Part shown: positions 1 through 7,654 of the stretch, in pieces
Layout: the number at the start of each line of letters is the position of its first letter
Position numbering within the stretch: the stretch's first letter is position 1
From: Lewinellaceae bacterium
GTDB lineage: Bacteria > Bacteroidota > Bacteroidia > Chitinophagales > Saprospiraceae
DNA: 64,000 nucleotides
Reading direction: 5' to 3'
Assembly: GCA_020636075.1 (NCBI GenBank)
Contig: JACJYO010000006.1
Location: 248,001-312,000, forward strand
Notes under the pieces: model-generated
The model's input: the letters and a program-made list of their open reading frames with translations, nothing else
What the model was told of the DNA's origin: nothing
Database searches by the model: none
Made by a program: the position numbers and the translations under genes

Positions 1-109
1 TAAGTACGAACTTTTTCGTAGTAAATTCGCCAAACAAATTTTTTCTTGTTAACCAAGCTCTGTGCCCGCCCTATTGCCTGCACGGGGAATGCTAAAACTT
101 CTTATAGTT

Positions 110-1897
110 ATGAAAACAATCGGAACCTTCCTTATTTCCACGAGCATTCTAATGCTGTTGCCCTGGTGCCTCAACTCTGCACTTGCGCAGGAAAACGAGC
201 CGGTATCTGAAAAGAAAATTGTGATCACTAAACGCACGCTGGACCCGGACGGCACCGAAACCACCGAAACCATAGTTAAAAAAGGCCAGGCTGCTGAAAA
301 ATTTGATGTAGAAAAATATGTCGAAGAGAACCAGGCTGACAACGTCGAACTCGACGTTCGCGTGCACGATGCCAACAGTGACGATCACAAAAAAGTGGTT
401 GTCAAACGCCGCACTCATAAAAATGCAGGCTGGGTGCATGAGTTGGAAAACAATATCAATATGGCCGCAGATGAACTGGTGTTTTGGGACGGTCAAAAAC
501 ACGGTTTCCTTGGTGTAAGACCAGCGGGCGACAATGACGCTAATGTTCCTGGCGTACCGGTTGATATTGTAAATGAATCTGGTGCGGCAGTTGCCGGATT
601 GCAGGATGGCGATGTGCTGTTGAAACTAAACGACACGCCGATCAACAACTGGAAGGATATCACGACCTTCATGAAAAATACCGCGCCTGAAGATAAAGTG
701 CAGGTGACTTATGCCCGCAACGGGCAGGAACAAACTGCTGAAGCCGTTTTGGGCCAGCAAAAATTGGCGAATTTTGACCTGAATATCGACCCTTCCAATT
801 TTGATATTGACATCAATACAGATTGGGACGAAAAGGAAAAAGATGCCTGCCTGGGCGTCTATACCTCGGCTTCCGGTGAAGGCGACAGCCGGGGAGCCAA
901 GATTTCCAAATTCACCGACGAGTCGGCTGCCGTTGAAGCGGAAATGGCTACCGGCGATGTGATCACAGCCGTCAATGGCGTGCGCGTAAAAGGCCATGAT
1001 CAACTCTGGGACGAAATTGCCAAGTATCAGGTGGGCGATCAGGTCAGTGTTGACTTTTTGCGCGAAAGCCAACCGCGTCAGATTCAGGCAACGCTGAAAG
1101 CCTGCCGGAATACCAAAGTGCACCTTGCGCCCAAGGATGTGGAAGTTAAAATTCGGCAGAAAGATGCCTGCCTGGGCGTTTACAGCGCCGCACTTACCAA
1201 CGGCGACGCCGAAGGCGCAAGCATCACCGAGTTCACCCAGGAATCAGCTGCCCGCGACGCCGAAATGCAGGTTGGCGATGTGATTACCGCAGTCAACGGC
1301 ATTGCGGTAAAAGGACACAGCCAGCTTTGGGATGAGATTGCAAAGTATCCCGTAGGTGAGCAAGTCAATGTGGACTTTCTGCGTGAAAACCAGCCGCGTC
1401 AGATCCAGGCAACCTTGAAAGCCTGCCGCGATAATTCCAACCGCGTTCGGGTGCTTGAACTGGATAATATGGAAAACGAACTGCATCGGGAGTTTTTCCT
1501 CTGGAACTGGGATGAGAACGACGGCGACAACCTGCGGCAAACGCGCATAATCACGATTCGCCGCGGTGCTGAAGGCGATGCTGCTCAAGTTGTGGATCCG
1601 TTGCCGGAAACACCGGTTGCTACCGACCGCACCGACCGGAACCTCCAACTCGAAGGTTTCCGCGCGTACCCCAACCCGTCGCAGGGGCAGGTAACTGTGG
1701 AATTTCACAGTGAGCCATTGCCAACGGTCGTTTCGCTGCTCGATATGACGGGGCGCCAATTGTTCCGCGAAGAACTAAACGCCTTTAGCGGTGATTATTT
1801 CCAGCAATTTGACCTTTCGGAGTATGCAAAAGGCACCATCGTTATCCATATTTTACAGAATGGAAAAGTATTCACAGAGCAAATTATCGTGAATTGA
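110..1897 (+). CDS. Secreted triple-PDZ protein with T9SS sorting tail
   Basis: This is a 595-residue exported protein. I start it at the ATG at 110, because the following 25 residues form a normal signal peptide ending in a SALAQ cleavage site; upstream in-frame ATGs would put extra residues before it. There are three PDZ-type modules. The first is around residues 130-215 (HGFLGVRP start). Two close relatives at about 247-335 and 352-440 both begin DACLGVY and end LKACR, so each carries a cysteine pair. The last ~80 residues (FRAYPNPSQGQVTVEF onward) match the type A C-terminal sorting domain used by the type IX secretion system, which predicts passage across the outer membrane and surface attachment. 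No protease domain is visible, so it is probably a scaffold or binding protein rather than a DegP-like protease. A strong hairpin terminator follows directly. The PDZ and sorting-tail calls are firm; the substrate or partner is unknown. Confidence 0.85.
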   Translation: MKTIGTFLISTSILMLLPWCLNSALAQENEPVSEKKIVITKRTLDPDGTETTETIVKKGQAAEKFDVEKYVEENQADNVELDVRVHDANSDDHKKVVVKRRTHKNAGWVHELENNINMAADELVFWDGQKHGFLGVRPAGDNDANVPGVPVDIVNESGAAVAGLQDGDVLLKLNDTPINNWKDITTFMKNTAPEDKVQVTYARNGQEQTAEAVLGQQKLANFDLNIDPSNFDIDINTDWDEKEKDACLGVYTSASGEGDSRGAKISKFTDESAAVEAEMATGDVITAVNGVRVKGHDQLWDEIAKYQVGDQVSVDFLRESQPRQIQATLKACRNTKVHLAPKDVEVKIRQKDACLGVYSAALTNGDAEGASITEFTQESAARDAEMQVGDVITAVNGIAVKGHSQLWDEIAKYPVGEQVNVDFLRENQPRQIQATLKACRDNSNRVRVLELDNMENELHREFFLWNWDENDGDNLRQTRIITIRRGAEGDAAQVVDPLPETPVATDRTDRNLQLEGFRAYPNPSQGQVTVEFHSEPLPTVVSLLDMTGRQLFREELNAFSGDYFQQFDLSEYAKGTIVIHILQNGKVFTEQIIVN

Positions 1898-1926
1898 TTT
1901 GAGTAGATTTTATGTTCAATTATTAA

Positions 1927-1965
1927 CAGGGCCGTGCGATCAATCGCACGGCCCTGTTTGATTTT
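1927..1965 (+). terminator. Intrinsic terminator after the PDZ gene
   Basis: A perfect 14-bp inverted repeat (CAGGGCCGTGCGAT and its complement, 1927-1940 and 1943-1956) is followed by a T-rich run. It lies 30 bases after the stop codon of the PDZ gene and ahead of the lipoprotein gene. Confidence 0.85.
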
Positions 1966-2017
1966 ATAAGACCACTGCTAATTTTACGTTTTACTAGAAA
2001 ATCAACCGCGATAAAAA

Positions 2018-2620
2018 ATGCAAAAACGAACACTGTATTTACTCTTGATTTTATACGTGTTGCCTTGGCTTGGTTGCCAGTCGGATGTCGAAACTATTGA
2101 AGTGCGCAATGAGTATGGACAATTGGAGCGTTTTGAACGCCGAAAAAAAGATTTTGCCAAAGAAGGCCTGTACCAACGCTATCACGAAGACGGATATCTG
2201 CTGGAAGAGGCCCATTATGCCAACGACAGCCTGCAGGGCGAGCGCAAGTTCTTCTTCCCAAATGGCAAAACAGAGCGGATCGAACACCACCAGCATGGCG
2301 TTTTTCACGGGAAATACCAGCAGTTTTACGAAACCGGCCAGATCCAACTGGAACAGGAATTTAAAAATGGGGTGCTGGAAGGTATTGGCACCGCCTGGTA
2401 TCCGAATGGCCAGATGAAGGAAAAAGTCACGTTCAGTAATAATGAAGAGAATGGTGCTTTCGAAGAGTGGTATGAAAACGGCAAATTAAAAGCAACCGGA
2501 AACTACCTCGATGGCGACAATGAAGACGGTACGCTAAAATTATACGATACCCTCGGGCAACTCGAACGCATTTTAGAGTGCCAAAGAGGTGCATGCCGTA
2601 CAACCTGGGAACGGAAGTAG
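2018..2620 (+). CDS. YwqK/MORN-repeat lipoprotein
   Basis: This is a 200-residue protein with a lipoprotein signal peptide (lipobox LPWLGC, lipidated Cys20). The mature part consists of repeated units of the YxxNGxLxxExxYxxGxxxGxxxxY type (for example FPNGKTERIEHHQHGVFHG and WYPNGQMKEKVTF). These are typical of the MORN-variant family annotated as toxin-antitoxin system YwqK family antitoxin. That label is historical and does not show an antitoxin role. In Bacteroidota such proteins are usually anchored in the envelope and their function is unknown. It stands between the terminator at 1927 and porQ, about 65 bases before the latter, so it may share a transcript with porQ. Confidence 0.75.
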   Translation: MQKRTLYLLLILYVLPWLGCQSDVETIEVRNEYGQLERFERRKKDFAKEGLYQRYHEDGYLLEEAHYANDSLQGERKFFFPNGKTERIEHHQHGVFHGKYQQFYETGQIQLEQEFKNGVLEGIGTAWYPNGQMKEKVTFSNNEENGAFEEWYENGKLKATGNYLDGDNEDGTLKLYDTLGQLERILECQRGACRTTWERK

Positions 2621-2684
2621 CCTGAGTGCGGAATATGCCTGGCCTGTATCGGATTATCTTTAACCATCATTATGCTATTTGGAT

Positions 2685-3746
2685 ATGAAACCAGTTTTAC
2701 GGTTTGGACTTTTCGCGGTTTTTGCTCTTTGCTTGCTGGCTACAGACAGTCAGGCCCAAATTACCGGCGGGCAGCAGGTGTTTAAATTTCTGACGCTCCC
2801 ACCTTCTGCCCGGATCACCGGTTTAGGGGGTATGCAGATTGCCGTGCAGGACGACGATGTGGCCTTTGCTGCCACCAATCCCGCTACACTCAACCCATCT
2901 ATGGATGGTCGCCTGGTGTTCAACCACAATTTTTTCCTGTCCGATATTCAGCATGGTTATGCCGCTTTTGCGATGTATTTGCCGAAGGTGAATTTTACGG
3001 TCCATGGCGGCCTGCAGTATATGAACTACGGCGACATCCCGCAAGCCGATGAATTCGGCAATATCCAGGGAAAAGTGAAAGCCTCCGAGACAGCATTCAC
3101 CATCGGTGGCGCCCGGCAACTTAGCCCACGGTTTTCACTAGGACTCAATTTGCGTTTTGCCGTTTCCACCCTGGATGTGTATCAATCGTCAGCCCTGGCT
3201 TCCGATGCCGGAATTTTGTACGCCGACACTGCCCGAAAATTTACAGCCGCCCTGGTGCTGCGCAATGCGGGTACCCAGTTGTCCAGCTTTGACGAACGGC
3301 GGGAAGACTTGCCCTTTGATCTGCAATTTGGCATCAGTAAACGCCTGCGCTACCTGCCCTTCCGCATTACGATCATTGCGCACCACCTGCATCAGTGGCA
3401 AATCCGCTACGACGATCCCAGCCTGCAAAGCAACCAAACCTTGCTTTTTGGCGGCGATCAGCAGTCCTCATCGGGCAATGCCGATCTGGATAATTTCTTC
3501 CGGCATTTCATATTCAGTGGGGAGTTTTTACTCGGGCGCAATGAAGCCTTTCGCATCCGGCTTGGCTACAATCATTTGCGTAAAAAGGAACTCAGCGTCC
3601 AAAATTACCGCAGCCTGGCCGGGTTTTCCGGTGGCGTTGGGATCCGAATCAGTCGTTTCCGCATCGACGTCGGCTATGCTTCCTACCACCTGGCCGGCGG
3701 TGTGATCCATTTTGGTGTTGGCACCAATTTGAAAGACTTCTTTTGA
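2685..3746 (+). CDS. porQ: Type IX secretion system protein PorQ
   Basis: This 353-residue protein has an N-terminal signal peptide ending TDSQAQ. The mature start, ITGGQQVFKFLTLPPSARITGLGG followed by QDDDVAFAATNPATL, is the hallmark of the PorQ/PorV-like outer-membrane beta-barrel family of the T9SS. PorQ belongs to the attachment complex that moves and anchors cargo with C-terminal sorting domains at the cell surface. I start at ATG 2685 rather than the TTG two codons upstream. Strand-like alternating residues to a near C-terminal aromatic (LKDFF) fit an outer-membrane barrel. Cargo with matching tails occurs in this window (genes at 110, 22039 and 37483). The family call is strong; PorQ rather than another PorV paralog rests on the N-terminal motif. 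Confidence 0.85.
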   Translation: MKPVLRFGLFAVFALCLLATDSQAQITGGQQVFKFLTLPPSARITGLGGMQIAVQDDDVAFAATNPATLNPSMDGRLVFNHNFFLSDIQHGYAAFAMYLPKVNFTVHGGLQYMNYGDIPQADEFGNIQGKVKASETAFTIGGARQLSPRFSLGLNLRFAVSTLDVYQSSALASDAGILYADTARKFTAALVLRNAGTQLSSFDERREDLPFDLQFGISKRLRYLPFRITIIAHHLHQWQIRYDDPSLQSNQTLLFGGDQQSSSGNADLDNFFRHFIFSGEFLLGRNEAFRIRLGYNHLRKKELSVQNYRSLAGFSGGVGIRISRFRIDVGYASYHLAGGVIHFGVGTNLKDFF

Positions 3747-3750
3747 GCAT

Positions 3751-3911
3751 TGCGAATTACGAATTACGATTTACGATTTACGATTTACGAATGGTTCATC
3801 TTTTCGAAATAAGCATGCTTCCCCAGATACTCAAAATTCAAAAATGGCAAGGAATTACCCAACCTCAGAATGGTGAACCAATCGTAATTCGAAAATCGTA
3901 ATTCGTAAATC
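3751..3911. repeat. Inverted TTACGA repeat block between convergent genes
   Basis: The left arm (3751-3800) is a run of the unit GAATTACGA/GATTTACGA repeated about five times, followed by ATGGTTCATC. The right arm (3871-3911) is an imperfect inverted copy (GGTGAACCAATCGTAATTCG and onward). About 70 bases of unrelated sequence lie between the arms. The block fills the gap between porQ and the convergent VOC gene, so it may also act as a two-way transcription stop. Confidence 0.7.
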
Positions 3912-3913
3912 TA

Positions 3914-4978
3914 CTAGTCTTTTACCCGGGAAAACCCAAGTGCCTTCAACATCCAGTCGGGAAGCGGTTTGGCCGGATTAGACCGACGACTCAGGTGGAT
4001 GTACCAGTTTGCTTTTTTCATGATCGGAATTTTGTGGGTTTCCACAAATTCGATCAGCGTTCCGTCGGGATCTTCTATGTAGGCAAAATAGCCGGCGGCC
4101 TCGCCCATGTCAAAGCTGCCGCTGGAGTCCACTGTAAACGGGTGACCAAATGCCGTACAGTTTTCACGCAGTTTATCCATGCCGGTAATATCAAAGCACA
4201 GGTGGATAAAACCCAGGTCGCCCCAATAGCGCCCTTCGTAAATATGCCGGGGAGTCCGGCCTTCGTCCAGTATTTGTACCAGTTCAATTTCCGTTTCACC
4301 AAGCAAGCGGCTGAAAGGGCCCTGCCGTTTTTCGCTATGTCCAAGGAGTACGCGCCGATAGCGTCCCGGGCTGCCATCAATGCCCTGCCAGTCGGCAAAC
4401 TGTTCGGATTGGTCGTACAACACCTGATCGTACCCCAGAATTTCAGCGTAAAATTCGAGTGAGCGATCCATATCCGACACGCCGATTATGGCGCCGTACA
4501 TGCCGCCGGTGTGTGCCGGCCGGTTTTTCGCAAACCAGGTTTCGCTGTCTACCAATTCAAAGGTGTTTTCCCAGGGGTCTTTTACAAAGAAATGCTTCCG
4601 GCCATCAGGGCGCTCAGCAAGTGGGCTAAGTATGGTCACGCCGCGTTTTTGCAAATCTTGAAAACAGGCATTCGCGTCTTTGCATTTCACTTTGGCTGCA
4701 AAAATGCCAAGGTCGCCCAACTGCGGGGTAAATGTTGGGGGCTCGGGGGTACGCTGGGTATATTGCCAAATTTCCATGCCGCCGCCGCCTTGCAGGTTGA
4801 GCGCCAGAATGGCGTGACGTTCCTGCGGCTGGCCGCCCGTGTAGGGCAACATGAGCCCGGCCGTGGCAGCCTCTTCAAAGATCGGCACATCCATACCGAA
4901 GTGGTTGCGGTACCAGCGGAAGGCTTCGTTGACATTGGATACGCCAATGCCGATTTGTTGTATTCCGGAAATAAACAT
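3914..4978 (-). CDS. VOC-superfamily protein with two glyoxalase-like domains
   Basis: This is a 354-residue cytoplasmic protein with two vicinal-oxygen-chelate modules. The first is at about residues 5-140 (ISGIQQIGIGVSNVNEAFRW to the FFVKDPWENTFELVD strand). The second is at about 155-310 (MYGAIIGVSDMDRSLEFYAE to YIEDPDGTLIEFVET). Candidate metal-ligand positions include the His of GFIHLCFDI and the Glu of LIEFVE in the second module. The family contains glyoxalases, ring-cleaving dioxygenases and resistance proteins; the substrate cannot be told here. The gene is transcribed toward porQ. Its predicted promoter (5130-5157) leaves a leader of about 145 bases that contains the large palindrome at 5002-5076. 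Confidence 0.8.
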   Translation of the reverse strand: MFISGIQQIGIGVSNVNEAFRWYRNHFGMDVPIFEEAATAGLMLPYTGGQPQERHAILALNLQGGGGMEIWQYTQRTPEPPTFTPQLGDLGIFAAKVKCKDANACFQDLQKRGVTILSPLAERPDGRKHFFVKDPWENTFELVDSETWFAKNRPAHTGGMYGAIIGVSDMDRSLEFYAEILGYDQVLYDQSEQFADWQGIDGSPGRYRRVLLGHSEKRQGPFSRLLGETEIELVQILDEGRTPRHIYEGRYWGDLGFIHLCFDITGMDKLRENCTAFGHPFTVDSSGSFDMGEAAGYFAYIEDPDGTLIEFVETHKIPIMKKANWYIHLSRRSNPAKPLPDWMLKALGFSRVKD

Positions 4979-5001
4979 GTTTTGTTCGTTTCAACAGAGG
5001 C

Positions 5002-5076
5002 CCTTTTTCCCCTTCTTTCTCATCTCAGCCCAGGCCTTAAGGCCTGGGCTGAGATGAGAAAGAAGGGGGAAAAAGG
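5002..5076. repeat. Near-perfect 75-bp palindrome with no loop
   Basis: The sequence is symmetric about the 5038/5039 junction (AGGCCTTAAGGCCT). Thirty base pairs are perfect (5009-5068). A further seven pair after a single bulged G, giving arms of 37 and 38 bases. It lies between the divergent VOC and xseA genes, 24 bases from the VOC start codon. In the VOC transcript it would fold into a long stem just before the start of translation. No T-run of terminator type follows on either strand. Confidence 0.9.
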
Positions 5077-5129
5077 TCTCGGAAAAGTGTTTGAAATGTG
5101 TGCTATTTACGATTTGAATTTTGGGCGCG

Positions 5130-5157
5130 CAAAGATAGGGATATGAAATGAAAGCAA
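5130..5157 (-). promoter_or_regulatory. Bacteroidota-type promoter for the VOC gene
   Basis: On the minus strand, TATCTTTG (5137-5130) fits the TAnnTTTG -7 element of Bacteroidota. A TTG lies 17 bases further upstream (5157-5155). The predicted start near 5124 gives a 5' leader of about 145 bases that includes the palindrome. This is a sequence match only. Confidence 0.45.
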
Positions 5158-5208
5158 CGAAATTCGCTAATATTGTGCAGTGTAACAGCCCTTGGGCGCA
5201 TCTGCATT

Positions 5209-6447
5209 ATGCCAACTTATACGCTTTTTGATCTTCAGGAATACATTCGCCGGGTACTGGCACTCAATTTTGGCGAGGCAATCTGGGTGACTGCCGAGAT
5301 TGCTCAAATGAGCCAGTCGCGCGGACACCTATTTGTCGAACTGGTGCAAAAAGGCCCTGAGGCCGACAGCGCGCTGGTGGCTCAGGCATCGGCAGTGCTT
5401 TGGCAGCGCGATTATCAGCGCCTGCGCCTCTCAATGGGCAATGTGTTGGATGAATTGTTGGTGGATGGGCGAGAAGTTCGCCTGGAAGTTCGCGTCGACT
5501 ATCACGAGCGCTATGGCCTCAAACTCGTGATCACCGATGCCGATCCGGCCTACACATTTGGCCGGCTTGAATTGCAACGCCGCCAAACGATCGAAACCCT
5601 GCGCGGGTTGGACTTGCTGGAAAAAAACCGGGCACTGCCTGTGCCCAGGGTGTTGCAACGCATAGCAGTGATCAGCTCGGAGGGAGCCGCCGGCTTTCAG
5701 GATTTTCGGGAGCAACTCACCCAAAATGCCTTCGGGTATGCTTTTCAATGCCGGTTTTTTTCGTCTGCCGTTCAAGGTGACCGCCTGGAGTCGGAAATGC
5801 TGGCGGCTTTGGATGCTGTGGCAATTCAGGCTGGCCGGTTCGACGCCGTCGTTATTTTGCGTGGTGGCGGCGCCCGGACTGATCTGGCTGGATTTGACAG
5901 CCTGGCGCTTTGCCAACGGGCAGCTGCACTTCCCATTCCCCTGTTTACCGGTATAGGGCATGACATCGATCAAACCGTGCTGGACATGGTGGCCTGGTCG
6001 GCCCTGAAAACCCCGACTGCCGTGGCCGATTTTTTAGTGCAACACAATCTTTTTTTTGAAAATGAAATCCAGGGCCTGGCCGGGAAAATTCGTGAAACTG
6101 CCCAAAGTCGCGTAAAGCGCAATGCGCTGGAGCTGACCCAACTGGAAACAACTGTCCGCTGGGCCATGCAAGGAAAACTGCGACAGGAAATGCAGGGTCT
6201 CGCAACCTTGGAAACAACCCTGGCTAACCTGCTTCAACAACGACTGCTCCGTGCCCATACACAACTGGATCAGGCCGAACATCTGTGCGCCGCCCTGCAC
6301 CCGGATTCGGTACTCCGCCGCGGGTTCAGCATCACGCGAACGGCAGGGAAAGTGGTAACCAGTGTCGATGAGGTACGATCCGGCGAAGCACTGGAAACAC
6401 AACTGAAGGATGGAACCCTGGTTTCGGAATTTCGCAGGAAATCCTGA
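5209..6447 (+). CDS. xseA: Exodeoxyribonuclease VII large subunit
   Basis: This 412-residue protein has an N-terminal OB-fold DNA-binding region (about 1-100, with IWVTAEIAQMSQSRGHLFVEL). The XseA catalytic core follows, with the conserved VLQRIAVISSEGAAGFQDF, AVVILRGGGARTDLAGFDS and FTGIGHDIDQTVLDMVA blocks, then the helical C-terminal arm. With the small subunit XseB it degrades single-stranded DNA in mismatch repair and damage processing. I chose ATG 5209 because the protein then begins PTYTLFDLQEYI, a usual XseA start; an upstream TTG would add 12 unlikely residues. No xseB is found next to it, which is unusual compared with many bacteria where xseA and xseB are neighbours. Confidence 0.93.
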   Translation: MPTYTLFDLQEYIRRVLALNFGEAIWVTAEIAQMSQSRGHLFVELVQKGPEADSALVAQASAVLWQRDYQRLRLSMGNVLDELLVDGREVRLEVRVDYHERYGLKLVITDADPAYTFGRLELQRRQTIETLRGLDLLEKNRALPVPRVLQRIAVISSEGAAGFQDFREQLTQNAFGYAFQCRFFSSAVQGDRLESEMLAALDAVAIQAGRFDAVVILRGGGARTDLAGFDSLALCQRAAALPIPLFTGIGHDIDQTVLDMVAWSALKTPTAVADFLVQHNLFFENEIQGLAGKIRETAQSRVKRNALELTQLETTVRWAMQGKLRQEMQGLATLETTLANLLQQRLLRAHTQLDQAEHLCAALHPDSVLRRGFSITRTAGKVVTSVDEVRSGEALETQLKDGTLVSEFRRKS

Positions 6448-6462
6448 ACTACCTTGGTGAGA

Positions 6463-6816
6463 TTGGAACGCGGATGAACACGGATTCGCTTTTGGCGAAA
6501 CGCGGATTTACGCGGATTTTTAAAATGTATTTCACTCAGATGTTACGCAGAAGTATTTTAGCACAGACGTTGAATAGTTCTGTGTAAAATCTGCGCATAA
6601 AATCTGTGTGAAATCTGCGCGAAAAATCGCACCACAGAGTAGCCTGAAGCAGGATCTTGCCTGAATACAAACTCAAAAGTTTAAACAGATTCGGTTTGAA
6701 AGTCCACCGTTGCCATGTCGACCGGATGGAGACATCTTGCGCTTAACATGTACGATTTTAAAATCTGCGCGAATCCGTGTTTTGCCGAAGGTAAATCCGT
6801 CTCATCCGCGTTCCAA
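6463..6816. repeat. Inverted GCGGATTT repeat pair between convergent genes
   Basis: The left arm (6463-6527; GGAACGCGGATGAACACGGA and onward to TTTTTAAAAT) is matched by an imperfect inverted right arm (6755-6816; TTTTAAAATCTGCGCGAATC onward to TCATCCGCGTTCC). The space between contains further related units (AAAATCTGCGC, AAATCTGTGTG, AAATCTGCGCG at about 6586-6627). The right arm overlaps the end of the membrane-protein gene and supplies its final Glu-Arg-Gly codons and stop. No other gene is seen in 6448-6801. Confidence 0.75.
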
Positions 6817-7503
6817 CTCCCCCCGCAATTGCGCCAGCGAAAAAAAGTGTAAAAACACCGCCAGCGGCATGAGCACCGACGGGATGAGCATGTACGGCAT
6901 CGTACCGAACTCCGGCCGGATGGGTATTTCGGGGTATCCCCAAAGCGCAGGTTTCAGGATCAGTGTCATGAAAATACTCACCACATTGGCCAGCAGGAGC
7001 AAGCCCAGATAGTTCCAAAGTTTGAGCACCCGGCTTGGCATCAGTTTTCGTTGAAAACCCCAATACGCGACAACAGGCGCTGTTATGCCGGCCAAAATAT
7101 CAAAATTGTAGCCTTCCAGAGTTGGTTCCACAGGGGCAAGACCCTTGAGATAGATACCCAATATGAGCAGTTCTACGCCAATTCGGAATGTTTGCAGGTA
7201 CACCGGCCAGGCTGGCGGGATTCCCCGAATGAGGTCTTCAAATTTTTTGCTAAAAAAGAAATACGCGATAAACACAAACGCCGGCAGGATCAGAAAAAGC
7301 GCGATGCGCGGCGGTGGTGAATAGTCCCGCAAAAAACCGGTGCCGGCAAGCGTGGCGACATACATCAACCACAAGGCGGCGATGGCAGCCGTGTTACGAA
7401 CATATTTCCTGCGTTGGGGCGCCGGAATATCGGCATTGGATATACCGGTGAAAATGAAAATCACCAATAAGGTGAGCAACAGGGCAAATCCGGGAAACAG
7501 CAT
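6802..7503 (-). CDS. Polytopic membrane protein, function unknown
   Basis: This 233-residue protein has about six or seven hydrophobic segments, including FALLLTLLVIFIF, AAIAALWLMYVATLAG, IALFLILPAFVFIAYFFF, LGLLLLANVVSIFM and MLIPSVLMPLAVFLHFFSL. Charged loops lie between them. I begin at MLFPGFALL (7503) because the 17 residues upstream in the same frame lack membrane character. I do not recognise the family with certainty. Nothing around it points to a transported substrate. Its last codons and stop fall in an intergenic repeat arm, so the C-terminus may have been reshaped by the repeat. Confidence 0.7.
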   Translation of the reverse strand: MLFPGFALLLTLLVIFIFTGISNADIPAPQRRKYVRNTAAIAALWLMYVATLAGTGFLRDYSPPPRIALFLILPAFVFIAYFFFSKKFEDLIRGIPPAWPVYLQTFRIGVELLILGIYLKGLAPVEPTLEGYNFDILAGITAPVVAYWGFQRKLMPSRVLKLWNYLGLLLLANVVSIFMTLILKPALWGYPEIPIRPEFGTMPYMLIPSVLMPLAVFLHFFSLAQLRGELERG

Positions 7504-7654
7504 CAACTGAGTTTTGAGTGAAAAACAATACGTCTTTGACCACTGAAAATACAATTTTGCCGCAATAGGTTGAAAAGGAATTGCTGTTAGACCATCTTGC
7601 TTATATTGCCGTTGCGGAAAATTTTAAAACACTTTTATAACTGACCTGATTTTT

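Noticed and set aside
2018..2620. Toxin-antitoxin antitoxin role for the YwqK-like lipoprotein
   Set aside because: There is no toxin gene beside it, and the lipobox places it in the envelope; the family name is historical.
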